Positions 12,299 to 23,071 of a stretch of 64,000 bases of DNA are shown in pieces. Both the position numbers and the translations under genes were made by a program. The notes beneath the pieces were generated by a model. The model worked only from the letters and a program-made list of their open reading frames with translations. It made no database searches and was not told the origin of the DNA. Numbering within the stretch: the stretch's first letter is position 1; each line of letters begins with the position of its first letter. Source of the DNA: Sequoia sempervirens (Eukaryota; Streptophyta; Pinopsida; Cupressales; Cupressaceae); NCBI GenBank assembly GCA_007258455.2, contig VDFB02193867.1, forward strand, positions 531,004,751 through 531,068,750, in the 5' to 3' direction.

Positions 12299-12774
12299 GA
12301 AATGGCTCCTTCGCTCTGTGCGTGCCGAGCTAGGGCATCCACGCCCTAGCTCGTTTCTTTCTCTGCCCAGTCATGCGTTGGTTGGAGTGGTTGTCGGTTT
12401 GTTTGCAGGGGGCGTGCTAGGTGTTGTGATCTGCGGGTGGTGTGTGGGCGCGGTTTTTCCTGCTCGCGGATGGCCCGTTTCTTTTCTTCTGTGTCTGGTG
12501 GCGGAGGTATGGTGTGGGGAAAATTGCTGGGACGTGCGCGGGTCGTGGCTGCGTGGGTGGAGTGTGATTGGGGTGTTTGGTGGGATTTGTTGGGTTGCGA
12601 GTGGGGTTTGGTGTGGGTGGTGTGTGTGGGTTTTAGTGCATCGGCTGGTGGTTTTAGTGTACCCTCACCTGAGGAGGTGTAGGCTTGCATGATTCATTTT
12701 CCTTTGGGGGTTCTCTGTGTTCCTCTGGGGCTCCTGTGGATTTTCATGTTAGACTAGGGTTCTCCTTTTCCTCT
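12299..12774 (+). promoter_or_regulatory. GC-rich 5' UTR of the LINE
   Basis: The 476 bp between the target duplication and the first ORF1 start codon are markedly richer in GC and in CG dinucleotides than anything else in the window. LINEs carry an internal promoter in this region. Open frames exist here on both strands, but they resemble no protein and follow from the base composition. Confidence 0.6.
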
Positions 12775-14298
12775 ATGTTGCACAGGGAATCTTCTGGGAG
12801 TGGCCCCAAAATGGATTTCAGTTCGGCATTTAGTTCAAAGCCCTCTCTATAGGGCTCGAAGGTCTTTGATAACAACCTTTTCTCAATGGAACTTGAAAGA
12901 GTTGAGACGGGCTTGACAGGAGGGCCTAGAATTCTAAAGATTAATGGGTGCCTTGAACGGTGTAAAGAGAGGCCAAATGTTGTCATTCCAATGGAGATGA
13001 TGGCTGAAGACATTGATTATTATTCTAGACATTCTCTTTATTGTAAATTCTTGGGTTTGAAAATTTCTTTGCAATTTTTGGACATGTGGGCTCAAAGAAC
13101 TTGGATGCCTGAGGGTGAGATGGAGATCCGCCTCCTAGCAAATAACTATTTCATGGTTACTTTTGACTGTTTGGCTAATCAGAATAGGTCTTTTGAAGGG
13201 GGGCCGTACTTCTACAACCAGGTGGGCTTGTTCATTAAGCCATGGCATGCTGGTTTCAACCCAGCAGAGGAACTTCTGAATTGGGTTTCGGTCTGGGTTC
13301 GTCTTCCAAGGCTCCCTGTGGAATGCTGGCGTGAGGATGTGTTGTGCCTTTTGGCCTTGAAGCTTGGGAAACCTATGGGTTTGTCTCAGCAAATGCAATT
13401 CAAAAAGGTAATGACTTTTGCCCGGTTCTGTGTAGAAATTGATTTAAGTTAGCCATTGCCAGACGCCTTAGAAGTGAATGCAGGTGAGTATTCATGGGTG
13501 CAACAGCTTGATTATGAAACGCTTCCTTTCTGTTGTCATTTCTGTCATGAGTATGGCCATCTCCAGCGTAGATGTCCAAAGGCCAAACCTCTGGAGGCCC
13601 AACATCCTTTGCCTTCAAATAATACGCCCAGAGTGGATAAGGGAAAAGAACCCATTCTGGGTTGCAATGGTAAGGAAGATGGTTTTATCCCCGTTAGAGG
13701 CCGAAACAAAAATAAAGGTCATAAAAGGACTTTGAAGGACAGACAGGAGGAGGACACCTTTAATAGATTTGAAGTGTTGGAGGATCTTACTCAGCAGGAG
13801 GTGAACCCAGGTTTTTTAGATCTAGATCATGGGACTTTGGATATTGATCAGCATGACCCTTCGATTGTGGCTATGCATGCTCCCCAAATGGAGGGGGGTT
13901 TGGATGAGCCTTGCCTAGAAGAGGTTGGGAAAGATCCTGGACAGGAAAAGCTCAATTCAGAGGTGATTATGACACCGCATGTTGATGGGACTTTGGTTCT
14001 AGAGACAGTTCAACAGGGGGTACAGAATGTGTCAGGTGGTAGTGCTGAGGTAGTGAAAGATGTTGTAGATAAGGACCACCTCTTACAGGAAGTGGGTTCA
14101 GAGGTGGGTAAGAAGAATTGTAAGACATCCTCGTAGTTGGGTGTTTTGCAAAAGGTTCTCAAGAAGGGGGGGCCGGAGAAAATTTCTAAGTTGGGTAGGA
14201 AGAAGGATGAGGAAAAGATTAAGATGATAGGGGAGACTTTGGTGGAATCGGGGTCAGTCAGGACTCTGGACTCGCATTTTTCATGCTCCTTGAAATGA
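12775..14298 (+). pseudogene. LINE ORF1: RNA-binding protein with CCHC zinc knuckle
   Basis: ORF1 proteins coat LINE RNA and accompany it to the nucleus. The frame starts at the ATG at 12775 and runs to the TGA at 14296-14298, about 508 codons. It shows a DUF4283-like domain (codons ~75-225, with the FEGGPYFYNQ and WVRLPRLPVECW blocks), then a zinc knuckle CHFCHEYGHLQRRC near 13535, then a charged, low-complexity tail. Three in-frame TAG stops (12850, 13450, 14134) break it; each can be explained by one C-to-T change in CAG. Its stop overlaps the ORF2 start as ATGA. Confidence 0.85.
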
Positions 14299-17200
14299 TA
14301 GTTCTCTCTTGGAATGTAATGGGCTTGAACAGTGGCCCTAGACAAAAAGTTGTTCGGGATTTGATCAGGAGTCATTCAACTGATGTTCTTTTTCTGCAGG
14401 AGACTAAGCTCTCTATGGAGGGTATGATGGATTTAGCTCCTAAGTTATGGCGGAATGGGGATTGCCAATGCATTGGTGCTCAGGGGTCTTCTAGAGGGGT
14501 GGCGTGCTTATGGAACCCACAGAAGATCTTCCCCCTTTCGTGGGTGTCTTTTAAGTCATCCCTTTCCTTGGTGGCCTCTTGTTTTATGACAGGGGAAATA
14601 GCTCTTTTTTCTAATGTGTATGCACCTATGGAGTTGTAGGGTAAGCAACTCTTGTGGTCCAACATTCATCTTGTTAGTAGCTTATTTCCTTATCATCCTT
14701 GGATTATTGGAGGTGATTTTAATGCTATCAAGGAGCTTGTAGAGAAGCGGGGTGGTATTGCAAGGTTGGAGGCTTCCGTGATGCTGCTCCAGGACAATAT
14801 CTCTGCTTTGAATCTTGTAGATATCAAGCCGAGCAATGGTCTTTTTACTTGGAATAATAGAAGAATTGGAGAAGCTTCTATCTCGGAAAGACTTGATAGA
14901 TTTCTGGTGTCTAGCTTTTGGCTGGGGGACAGATGGATGACTAGCTCTGAAATTCTGGATGGTCGAGGCTCTGACCATTGGCCTATAAAATTGGTGGTTG
15001 ATATGCCTCAGCGGTGTGCTAGATAGACCTTTAAGTTTCAACTCATGTGGCTTCGGGATGACTCTCTTCATGATCTTCTCCCTAGCTGGTGGGATCGGGG
15101 GAAGCCAGCATATGGCACTGCGATATACTCTTTCTCAAAGAGGCTTCAGTTTGTTAAATACAGTTTGAAAAGATGGAATAGGCAGCATTTTGGTAATTTG
15201 TTCCAGGAAAAACAGAAGGCACATGATAATCTTGACCTTATTACCAGACAGATTCAGGATCATGGCCTCTCGGAGGAGCTGAGCCTGTTGGAGAGTGTTG
15301 CAACCAAAGAGCTTGAGGAATGGGAGTTAAGAGAGGAGATCTTCTGGAAACAAAAGTCCTGCATTGAATGGCTTCAGGCTAGGGATCGGAACACTTTTTT
15401 TTTCCATAACTCTGTTAAAGATCGGAGGCAAGGTAATGCTATATCTTCTATTTTGTTGCTTGATGGGGAAACTTTGTCCTCTTCCGCTTCTATTTCTGCT
15501 GAATGCATTTGGTATTTTTCTACCTTATTCTCTGAGGATTCACCTCCTGCCGAGGAGGATGAAGCAAGAATTTTAGATTGTGTTTCGAAGATGGTGAATA
15601 ATAAAATGAATGATTCATTGCTTGCCCCTGTCACCTTGTCGAAACTTGAGAATGTTGTGTTCCAGATGAAGAAAGGTAAAGCTCCTGGGCCTGATGGGTT
15701 CCCTGTTGAATTTTTTTAGGAGTTCTGGGAAGTGGTTAAATTAGACCTTTTAGAGGTTCTCCAGGAATCCTATATGAATAAACAAATGTTGAAGTCTCTG
15801 AATGCTACTTTTTAACCTCTTATTCCTAAGAAGGAGGAAGCTAATTCCTTAGATCTGTTCAGGCCTATTGCGCTCTGTAATGTTGTGTATAAAATTATTA
15901 CTAAGCTGATAGCGGAAAGGCTAAAACCTTGGCTCGATGGTCTCATCTCTGAGGAACAGGGGGGTTTTTTTGCTGGTAGACAGATCATGGATGGGGTGGT
16001 TATTGCTACTGAGGCTATTCACTCTATGGAATCCTCAAAAGATAAATCTATGTTTATTAAACTAGACATGGCTAAAGCGTATGATCGGGTTAAATGGAGC
16101 TTTCTATTTAAAATCCTGAGAGCTTTTGGTTTTGCTGAGGGTTGGATTGATTGGGTTAGGAGTTGTGTCACTTCCTCTTCCTTTTCAGTGCTTATCAATG
16201 GAGAACCCACTTGTTTGTTTGGTGCTTCTAGAGGCCTCAGACAGGGTGATCCCCTGTCCTCGTACTTATTCATCCTCCTTAGGGAAGGCCTGGGGTGGCT
16301 CATCCGTGCTCACATTGCTAGCGGCGGGATTCAGGGTTGGAGATGGGGAGAAGGTATTCCCCCCAGTCTCATCTTCAGTTTATGGACGATACGACCTTGA
16401 TGGGTAGGGCAAAGGTTGAGGAGGCTCTCAATTTGTGCAGTGTGTTGGACAGTTACTTAGCTGCTTCTAAACAACGCATAAATGAGGGGAAGTCCTTCAT
16501 CTATTTCTTTCACACTCCTAAGAATATTCAAAGGAGAATTGCTGGTATTCTTTAGTTTCAGATTGGTTCGCTCCCTTTTTCCTATCTTGGAATCCCTCTT
16601 GTTGTTCGTTCTCTCCCCAAAAGGTTTTGACAGGAGACTCTTGACAAGTTTCAAAGATTGGTCAGCCATTGGACTTACAGGTGGCTGTCCTCAGCTGGTC
16701 GCATGACTCTTCTAAAGTCGGTGGTCCAGGCTCTCCCTCTTTATAGATGTTTTGTTCTTTCTGCTCCTTCTAGCTTTATTAAGGATTTTGAGAAATTGTC
16801 TCGTCAGTTTCTTTGGGCTGGCAATCTTCTTCATAGTAAATGGAGTTTGGTGAAGTGGGATGTTGTCTGTAGGCCAAAGCAGGAGGGGGGTCTGGGCCTA
16901 CGATAGACATATTTGATTGGGTAGGCTTTGGCTGCTAAGTTGTATTGGCATTGGTGCTCTCACCAAAACTTGTGTTGGGCTAAAATTCTAACCTTCAAAT
17001 ATTTGGGGGTAGTGGAAATTCAAGAGGTTGTTAGATTCAGTTTGGAGGGGAAAGGTTCTATGATCTGGAGTACCTTGAAACATGGTGCCAAGCTGGTTAA
17101 ACAGGGCCTTTTTTGGATTTGTAATGAGGGTTAGGATGCTCTTTTCTGGCATGATTCTTGGGATGGTCATCCTCCCATTGTGTCCTCGCATCCCCACCTT

Positions 17201-18601
17201 CACGATTTGTGTATGATTTTCATGGAGGCGGGATGGAGTCATGTGGCTAATTTCAAATCTCAACATCTTTTGGGTCAGATTTCTGTGTCCAGGTGGAAGG
17301 ACCCCTTGGATTGGCCCCCTGGTGGTGCAGTGGAGGATCGCCAAGAGCTTGTTAATATCTTATCGAGTCGTGTCTATAATTCTCTTCACGGAAGCGATGT
17401 GCTTGCTTGGGGACCTGATTTGAAAGGAAAATTCTCGGTTGCCTCTGGCTATCAGGTTTTGGATAAACAGGTTTTTGGGAGCTCACAGGTTTCTTGGTGG
17501 AAGCATATTTGGAATAACTTTGCTTGGCCTAAATGTAATTTCTTCTCTTGGCTTGTGGCTCAAGGTAAATGTCTTACTTGGGACAATCTTTGGAAGCGTG
17601 AGTTTCAGGGACCTTCCATGTGCATTCTTTGTGGTCAGCATGAGGAGTGCTTATCACATCTCTTTTTTCAGTGTTCTTTTACTAAGACTATTTGGCATTA
17701 CTGGTGGAATCTTTGGAGCGCTCCATGTTGTCATGTCTCTTCTTTGGAGGACTTCTGGAAGAGACAGGGTTCTCCCCCTATTACAACCTCTTTCCTAAAA
17801 ATTGCTTGGAGCATTGGTCCTAGTTTGATTGTTTGGCAAATTTGGTTGGAACGTAACAGAAGAATCTTCCTTGATAAAAAATTGCTCATGGGGCAGCTGT
17901 GGAGGCGTATTCTTGGGGCTCTACAGGAGACTTTGACTGCTAAGTGTGACTTGTCTGTGCCGATTGATCCTAGAGACTTGGGTGTTGTAAATTCTTTGGG
18001 CCTTGCCACAGGGGACAAAGGTACTGCTTGCAAGGTTCATCGTAGGTGTGGGCAGGAGAGGGTTGCTCGTGAGGGCTTTTGGTGCCCGCCTGCTCTAGGT
18101 GAACTAAAAATTAATATGGATGGGTCATCTAGGGGTAATCTTGGGCATGCTGGGATTGGAGGTATTCGTAGAGACAGCCTTGGAGTGGTGGTTTTTTTCT
18201 TTTCTATGTATCGGGGTTTGCAAACTAATAATCTTATGGAGGCAAGTGCTATTCTCTTGGCGATTGAGCATGCGGTTTCCCTTGGATGGCAGTGGATTGT
18301 TTGTGAAGCTAGCTCTCAGGTTGTTATTGATATGTTGAATAAACGTAACTTGGCGGATGCGAATTGGCAGCTTGCTGTGGTTGTCAAACAAATTGTTTCT
18401 CTATGTTCTTCTTTGGAGTCCATTATTTTCTGCCATATTCTGCGGGAGTGGAATAGGGTGGCTGATGGGTTGGCTAGATGGGCTTCGGAAAGGACTGATT
18501 CTTGGTGTGTGGATGATTGGGGCAATCTTCCTGTTGATTTGGCCCCTGTTCTTGTGGAATGGGTTACTGAGGATATGAGGTGTTTCTTGGGTGTGAATTA
18601 A
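14295..18601 (+). pseudogene. LINE ORF2: endonuclease, reverse transcriptase, zf-RVT, RNase H
   Basis: ORF2 nicks the target and copies LINE RNA in place. Domains in order: an apurinic-type endonuclease (LSWNVMGLNS at the start, QETK, GGDFNAI, GSDHWPI), reverse transcriptase (FRPIALCN, KLDMAKAYDRV, then FMDD near 16382 where FADD is usual), a zf-RVT cysteine-rich region (CILCGQHEECLSHLFF, ~17620) and a C-terminal RNase H (NMDGSSRGN, ~18115). About nine in-frame stops, nearly all TAG, and one frameshift at a run of six C's (16359-16364) disable it. In the RNase H the usual ESDS motif reads EASS, so a catalytic Asp seems lost. Confidence 0.9.
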
Positions 18602-18716
18602 TTCCTGTTGTCTCTGGCCACTTGTGGCTTCTTTCTTTGGTCCTTGTACTACTGTTTATGATTCAATAAATTTTTTACCCTCCTTTTATTAAAAAAAAAA
18701 CAATAGATTTGAAGTT

Positions 18717-19505
18717 GGGTATGTGCAGGACCATCATGGAAAAAACAAGCCCTTAAGTGGCAAAAAATTCAAAAAAATCAAAGTTAGGCAACTTGATGTA
18801 AAAATTTGAATAAGTTATCTATATTATTCAAAAAATATGTAAGAATAGAATATGTAGAAAATTTAATGTAGTTTCTAAACTACTAGGTTTGTTTAATATA
18901 TATATATATATTTGGTGAAAATTTGAAATTTCAATGCAGTAGTACTTAAATTTCTGGGAAAAAATAAGTAGGTGTCTGTCTAACCACCCTAACCACAATA
19001 AAATGATAATATTTTTTTATGAGATTTTAGATATAAGTAGAGGACTCATGTCCCAATGTGATGCATATTTTTTTGTAATTAGTTTCCAAGTAAATAATTA
19101 ATTATGAATTTTTTATTACAACTTTTAAAAAATATAAAAAACGCATATGTCTGACCACCTTAACTTGGTCAAAACTTCATGAATTTTTTTTTCTTCTTTT
19201 TTTAATGCTATAGTATGCAAAGCATAGAATGTGACACATGTTTCAGATTAAAAAAAATTGATACCATTTGAAAGCTATAAAAAATTTCAATCAGCCTACC
19301 AATCAAGACTTTATTCATAATTTGAATAGAAAATGAATAATAATTACTTATTAAATTCAAAATAAAGCATAATTTATATTGGTGGAAAGTTGAGAATCTC
19401 CTTTAGAAACCCTTTTTGTTTCATCAATTTTGGGTAAAAAAAATTTGTCAGCCACATACCCATCATATTGCCACGTTTTGGCCCATCATGATCCTGCACA
19501 TACCT
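18717..19505. mobile_element. TIR element, copy 1 (789 bp, non-coding)
   Basis: The left end GGGTATGTGCAGGACCATCA and the inverted right end (TGATCCTGCACATACCT) form terminal inverted repeats of about 23 bp. It is flanked by AGTT on both sides (18713-18716, 19506-19509), a 4-bp target duplication. A second copy at 23720 is ~90% identical. There is no coding capacity, so it must rely on a transposase made elsewhere. The LINE target duplication abuts its left end. Confidence 0.75.
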
Positions 19506-19509
19506 AGTT

Positions 19510-20603
19510 GAATCATCAATTCTTTATTGAGGATTTCCACAAAGATGGTTATCAACTATTTTTCTGGTATGTGACAAGGATATTTTTTGGACATAATTTG
19601 AAACCTTTGATAAAATGATATAAGTGATTCCCCTTCCTTTTTTTCGGTTGTACATAATTTTTATAGGGTCATGTCACTTTCAATATTATAGGAAAAGTGT
19701 GTGATAAACTTGTCAGCAAGTTCGTTCCATGTGCTTATCCTAGGAGGAAGATGTGTGAACCACTCTAGAGCCTACCCCAAAAGGCTACATGGAAATAATC
19801 TCATCAAGTACATAGGATCAAAAGCAATTTCCATACATGTAGTGTTAAACTCCATTATGTGTTCTACTGGATCTTCTTTCCCCTTATACTTGTTAAAGCT
19901 TGGAACGTTGAAGTGTGGTGGGAAAGGTGGCATATATATGCTTCTATCAAAGGGATAAGGACATAGTTAATCCATTGAGTATGTTTTCTTGGTTGTGCTC
20001 ATTTGCATGTTTTCCATTTATTGTTGCATTTTTTTGTATTTGTTGCATAAAAGTGTCCATGGGTGATGGTTAAATGTTTGATTGAATTTGCACAAGAGGG
20101 TTGGTGTTGGTGTTGAGTATGTTGAGATGATTGTATGATGGATTTTTTTTTTGAATTTTGAATATAAATTTTGGATTTGGGTTGGTGTTTCATTGCAAAT
20201 AATTTTGATTGCCTTGTTGGAAGTGACATGTGAACATGGTATTGGTATTGGTATGGGTTTGATGTTGTGGTGGTGTGTTGTTGGTATGTTGAGGTTATGG
20301 TGTGAAGTTGGTGTTTGGAGTGACATGTTGTTGTGATGGAGGTTGGTTGGTGTTCAAGTTTGACCCAAAAGACATGTTGGTACTTGGTGTAGTGTTGGCC
20401 ATTTGGGCTGGCACTCTTGATGTGACAATGTGAATCCTTCTTGTTTTGGTTGGTGGGTTTAGGTTTTGATTTGTGTTTGTGTTGGTGGATGGTGTGATAT
20501 TTTTAGTGTATGTTGTCGAAAATGGATTTACAAAATTCATACCCATGGTACTAGAGGACGAACCAAATGGATTACTAAAAGTGGGAGTTGGTCCTTGGGT
20601 GTG
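19510..20603 (-). pseudogene. Element D gag, central part
   Basis: On the minus strand, 19960-19600 encodes a retrotransposon Gag domain: the phrases FNKYKGKEDPVEHI, LMRLFPCSL, ALEWFTHLPPRI and ITHFSYNIESDMT align block by block with Gag of element B (NGITDPFDHV, LLRLFPRSL, CMEWFSKLEPRI, ITHFSFNIQHGVT). Upstream (20600-20000) is an Asn/Thr/Pro-rich linker. Stops and shifts interrupt it. TIR element copy 1 and the LINE cut it on the 3' side and insertion Y on the 5' side. Confidence 0.75.
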
Positions 20604-21821
20604 TGCAAGAAGTTGAGTCCACTTTTTGGCCAAAAAGTGGAAGTGTTTTCCCTAATTTTTAGAATTTAACACATTTGACCTTAAAATTTGAAGCACTTAA
20701 AGATGGAATATTCAAAAAAGTCACTACTCATAAAATGTAGTACTCGAAGTCTAGTTTCCAAATATGTAATTTATTTCAATACCCAGATTGTAAAAATTGA
20801 GTTTCAATAGGCGTTTCTAAAAACCACTATTTAAAAGTCACTTTTTTATACCATACCATGCACGTGTATGACATCCATATTTTGACCTAAATTATCATAT
20901 TTTTCTAAATCCTTTTGGGAAAATATTTTGTGACTCACTGAAGCTTGTTTTCGATATTTTTTTGTAATTTTTTATTGAATTTTTTTTTTTGTTAAATTTT
21001 TATTAGGAATATTTGTCATTTTGAAAAATTGTCGTGTACGACATGCATAAGATGACCTAAACTTATCATTTTTTGATTTTTTTTTTTAAATTGAAAAGAA
21101 TTGTCTGAAGTTTGTTCTCGTGCAATCCGTTCATCAAAATGTTATGTTGATCAAAAGTTATTAAAATACTAAAAAAACCTAATAATTCAAGTTTATGGAC
21201 TATTTTCATTAGAAATTAATTGAAAAATAAAAAAATTAATCAAATTATTAAAAAAATTGCATATTTGGAATCTACACTGTTTCATCTATAATGGGTTTTA
21301 ATTTCATAAAAAAAATTTGCAAAATAAGTCTTCAAACATATGTCCAAAGTCACGATTTTCCTGTGACATTAACAAGATCTTCAAGTTGCAGGTCAAACCA
21401 GGTCCAAAGCTTAGGTTTGGGTCCCCAAGCCATTTCCCGAACCAAAAAAAAGCCAAAAACCCACCTAAAAATTCATAATTTAAAAAACGGGATACCGTTT
21501 CATAAAAAAAACATTTTTTATGGTTCTATGAAACGAGATCCCATTTTACAAAACGGGATCCCATTTTGAAAATTACCAAAAATAGAAAGTTTCCATTTTC
21601 AAAAAAAATTCAAAACAGGATCCCGTTTCGAAAACTTTCCATTTTTGGAAATTTCCGTTTTGGAAAATTTCAAAACGGGATCCCGTTTGAAAATTTTCCA
21701 AAATGGAAATTTTAAAAACGGGATCCCATTTTAAATTTAGGCCGGGATCCCGGGCTAAACGGGATCCCACTTTTTAAAAATGGGATCCCATTTATTAAAA
21801 AGTGGGATCCCATTTTTTGCA
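20604..21821. mobile_element. Insertion Y: ~1.2-kb element with GGGATCCC palindrome array
   Basis: It interrupts the N-terminal half of D gag. The ends form imperfect inverted repeats of ~24 bp (left TGCAAGAAGTTGAGTCCACT; right, read inward, TGCAAAAAATGGGATCCCAC). Two CGTGTACGACAT-type motifs, each followed by GACCTAAA and TTATCAT, lie 170 bp apart (20863 and 21033). The right third has about ten copies of AAACGGGATCCCGTTT or variants (21486-21815). It has the same architecture and motif spacing as insertion X but little overall identity. Non-coding; no clear target duplication; superfamily unknown. Confidence 0.45.
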
Positions 21822-22363
21822 AGCCAATTTTATTTTTTTGCCCAAGGCAAAAACTTCCATGTTTCGTGGGCTCATCTTCTTGCATTCACCCCCTTGTGAT
21901 GTTGCATGTATTCTTTTGGCCCCAAATGTTGGTGTAGGAGGTATTTTGACATGTGTTATGTTATGTGCAGTTCCCCCAAATGGCATACTGGTGTGTTTTT
22001 TTTGTGAGAATGATTGACCTTGTGAAAATGTGTTGCGACCAAGACCTTGAGTTTTTGTTTGTGTTGTTCCCTGTACAATTCTGGAAGTGTCAAAACCAAA
22101 AGGAAGATTGGCACCTTTTTGAACAAGTGCAAGAAAGTACTTATTAGTATCCTCATTCACTAATTCCTCTACAATTCGCACTATCTTAGGATCTTGGGAA
22201 GCTTCTTCAATTTTCTTAGGTGTTAGGTTTGGTTAACCTCCTTCAATGTAAAATTGTCAAATAGATTTGGTGTTTCACTCTATGTTGTTGGAGGTTGGTT
22301 TGATGTTGAACCAAAGTTCATGTTGCTACCTGGATTGATATAGGGGTCATATGATGGATCCAT
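21822..22363 (-). pseudogene. Element D gag, N-terminal part
   Basis: The likely start codon is at 22363-22361 (minus strand, MDPSYDPYINPGS). The segment 22181-22060 (EELVNEDTNKYFLALVQKGA) aligns with the Gag N-terminus of element B (LEQDMEKYLLLLADKGA). At least one frameshift lies between the start and that block, and stops are present. Insertion Y interrupts the gene downstream. Confidence 0.65.
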
Positions 22364-23071
22364 GTCTTTTCATTTCCTTTGTGACCTAGTTAAGACCATA
22401 TAAGACTTGTGACCTTTGGATGTTTGAGAATTTTAGAGAGTATGCAACAAAGATGAGGGATGAAAACTAAGGATGAAAATGGAAGATGACTCTATGCTAT
22501 GTTTTTTGTTTTTTGGACTATAAGAATGACAATACAAACTATGACCAAATTTTGATATGCAAGAATGGTGATGAGGCTATGACTATGCTTTGGATGCAAA
22601 GTGCTAATGGAACTATGACTATGACTTTGTTTGGATTGGGTATGCAACCTTGATCCTTAAAAGATGATGCTAAGCACATTGTGATGAACCTAAGTAATAA
22701 CTCTAAATTTCAAGACGTCATGAGTATAAACCAAGATGATGATGATGATGATTGATAAAAGGTGAATCTAAACTAGACTAATGAGTTGTAGACCCAACCT
22801 AAAGATAGGATAGATGAGAGTTATGATAAGGTCAAGACATCTAAAAATGAGGCTAATGGTCTACCCAATAGTATGTTAAGCTTCCTAATCTCAAGACTCA
22901 AAGATGGTGCTAAAATGAAGCTAAGATGTAGTGTATACAAACTAGGACTATGCAAGATGACCTAAGGTGAATGATAAAATGATGTGAATGGACTGATTGA
23001 ACCTAAACAAGTCTCTGATCTAAGTATACAGTCATAGTCTATGAGGAAAATAAAAGTTGGATATACAGATA

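Larger units (their letters stand above)
12299..18698 (+). mobile_element. L1-type LINE retrotransposon, near full length (~6.4 kb)
   Basis: A non-LTR retrotransposon inserted in gag of element D. It has a GC-rich 5' UTR, ORF1, ORF2, an AATAAA signal at 18665 and a short A-run at 18691-18700. Both ends are flanked by the same sequence, AACAATAGATTTGAAGT (12282-12298 and 18699-18715), a 15-17 bp target duplication; the first two A's merge with the tail. The 5' end appears complete. Both ORFs carry stops, and ORF2 one frameshift, so the copy is inactive. Its base composition is clearly richer in GC than the surrounding DNA. Confidence 0.95.

Noticed and set aside
12273..12692. Long GC-rich open frames on both strands
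   Set aside because: They lie over the LINE target duplication and 5' UTR, resemble no protein, and follow from high GC content.
13135..18525. Several minus-strand and off-frame open frames across the LINE
   Set aside because: Shadows of ORF1 and ORF2, whose domains are clear on the + strand.
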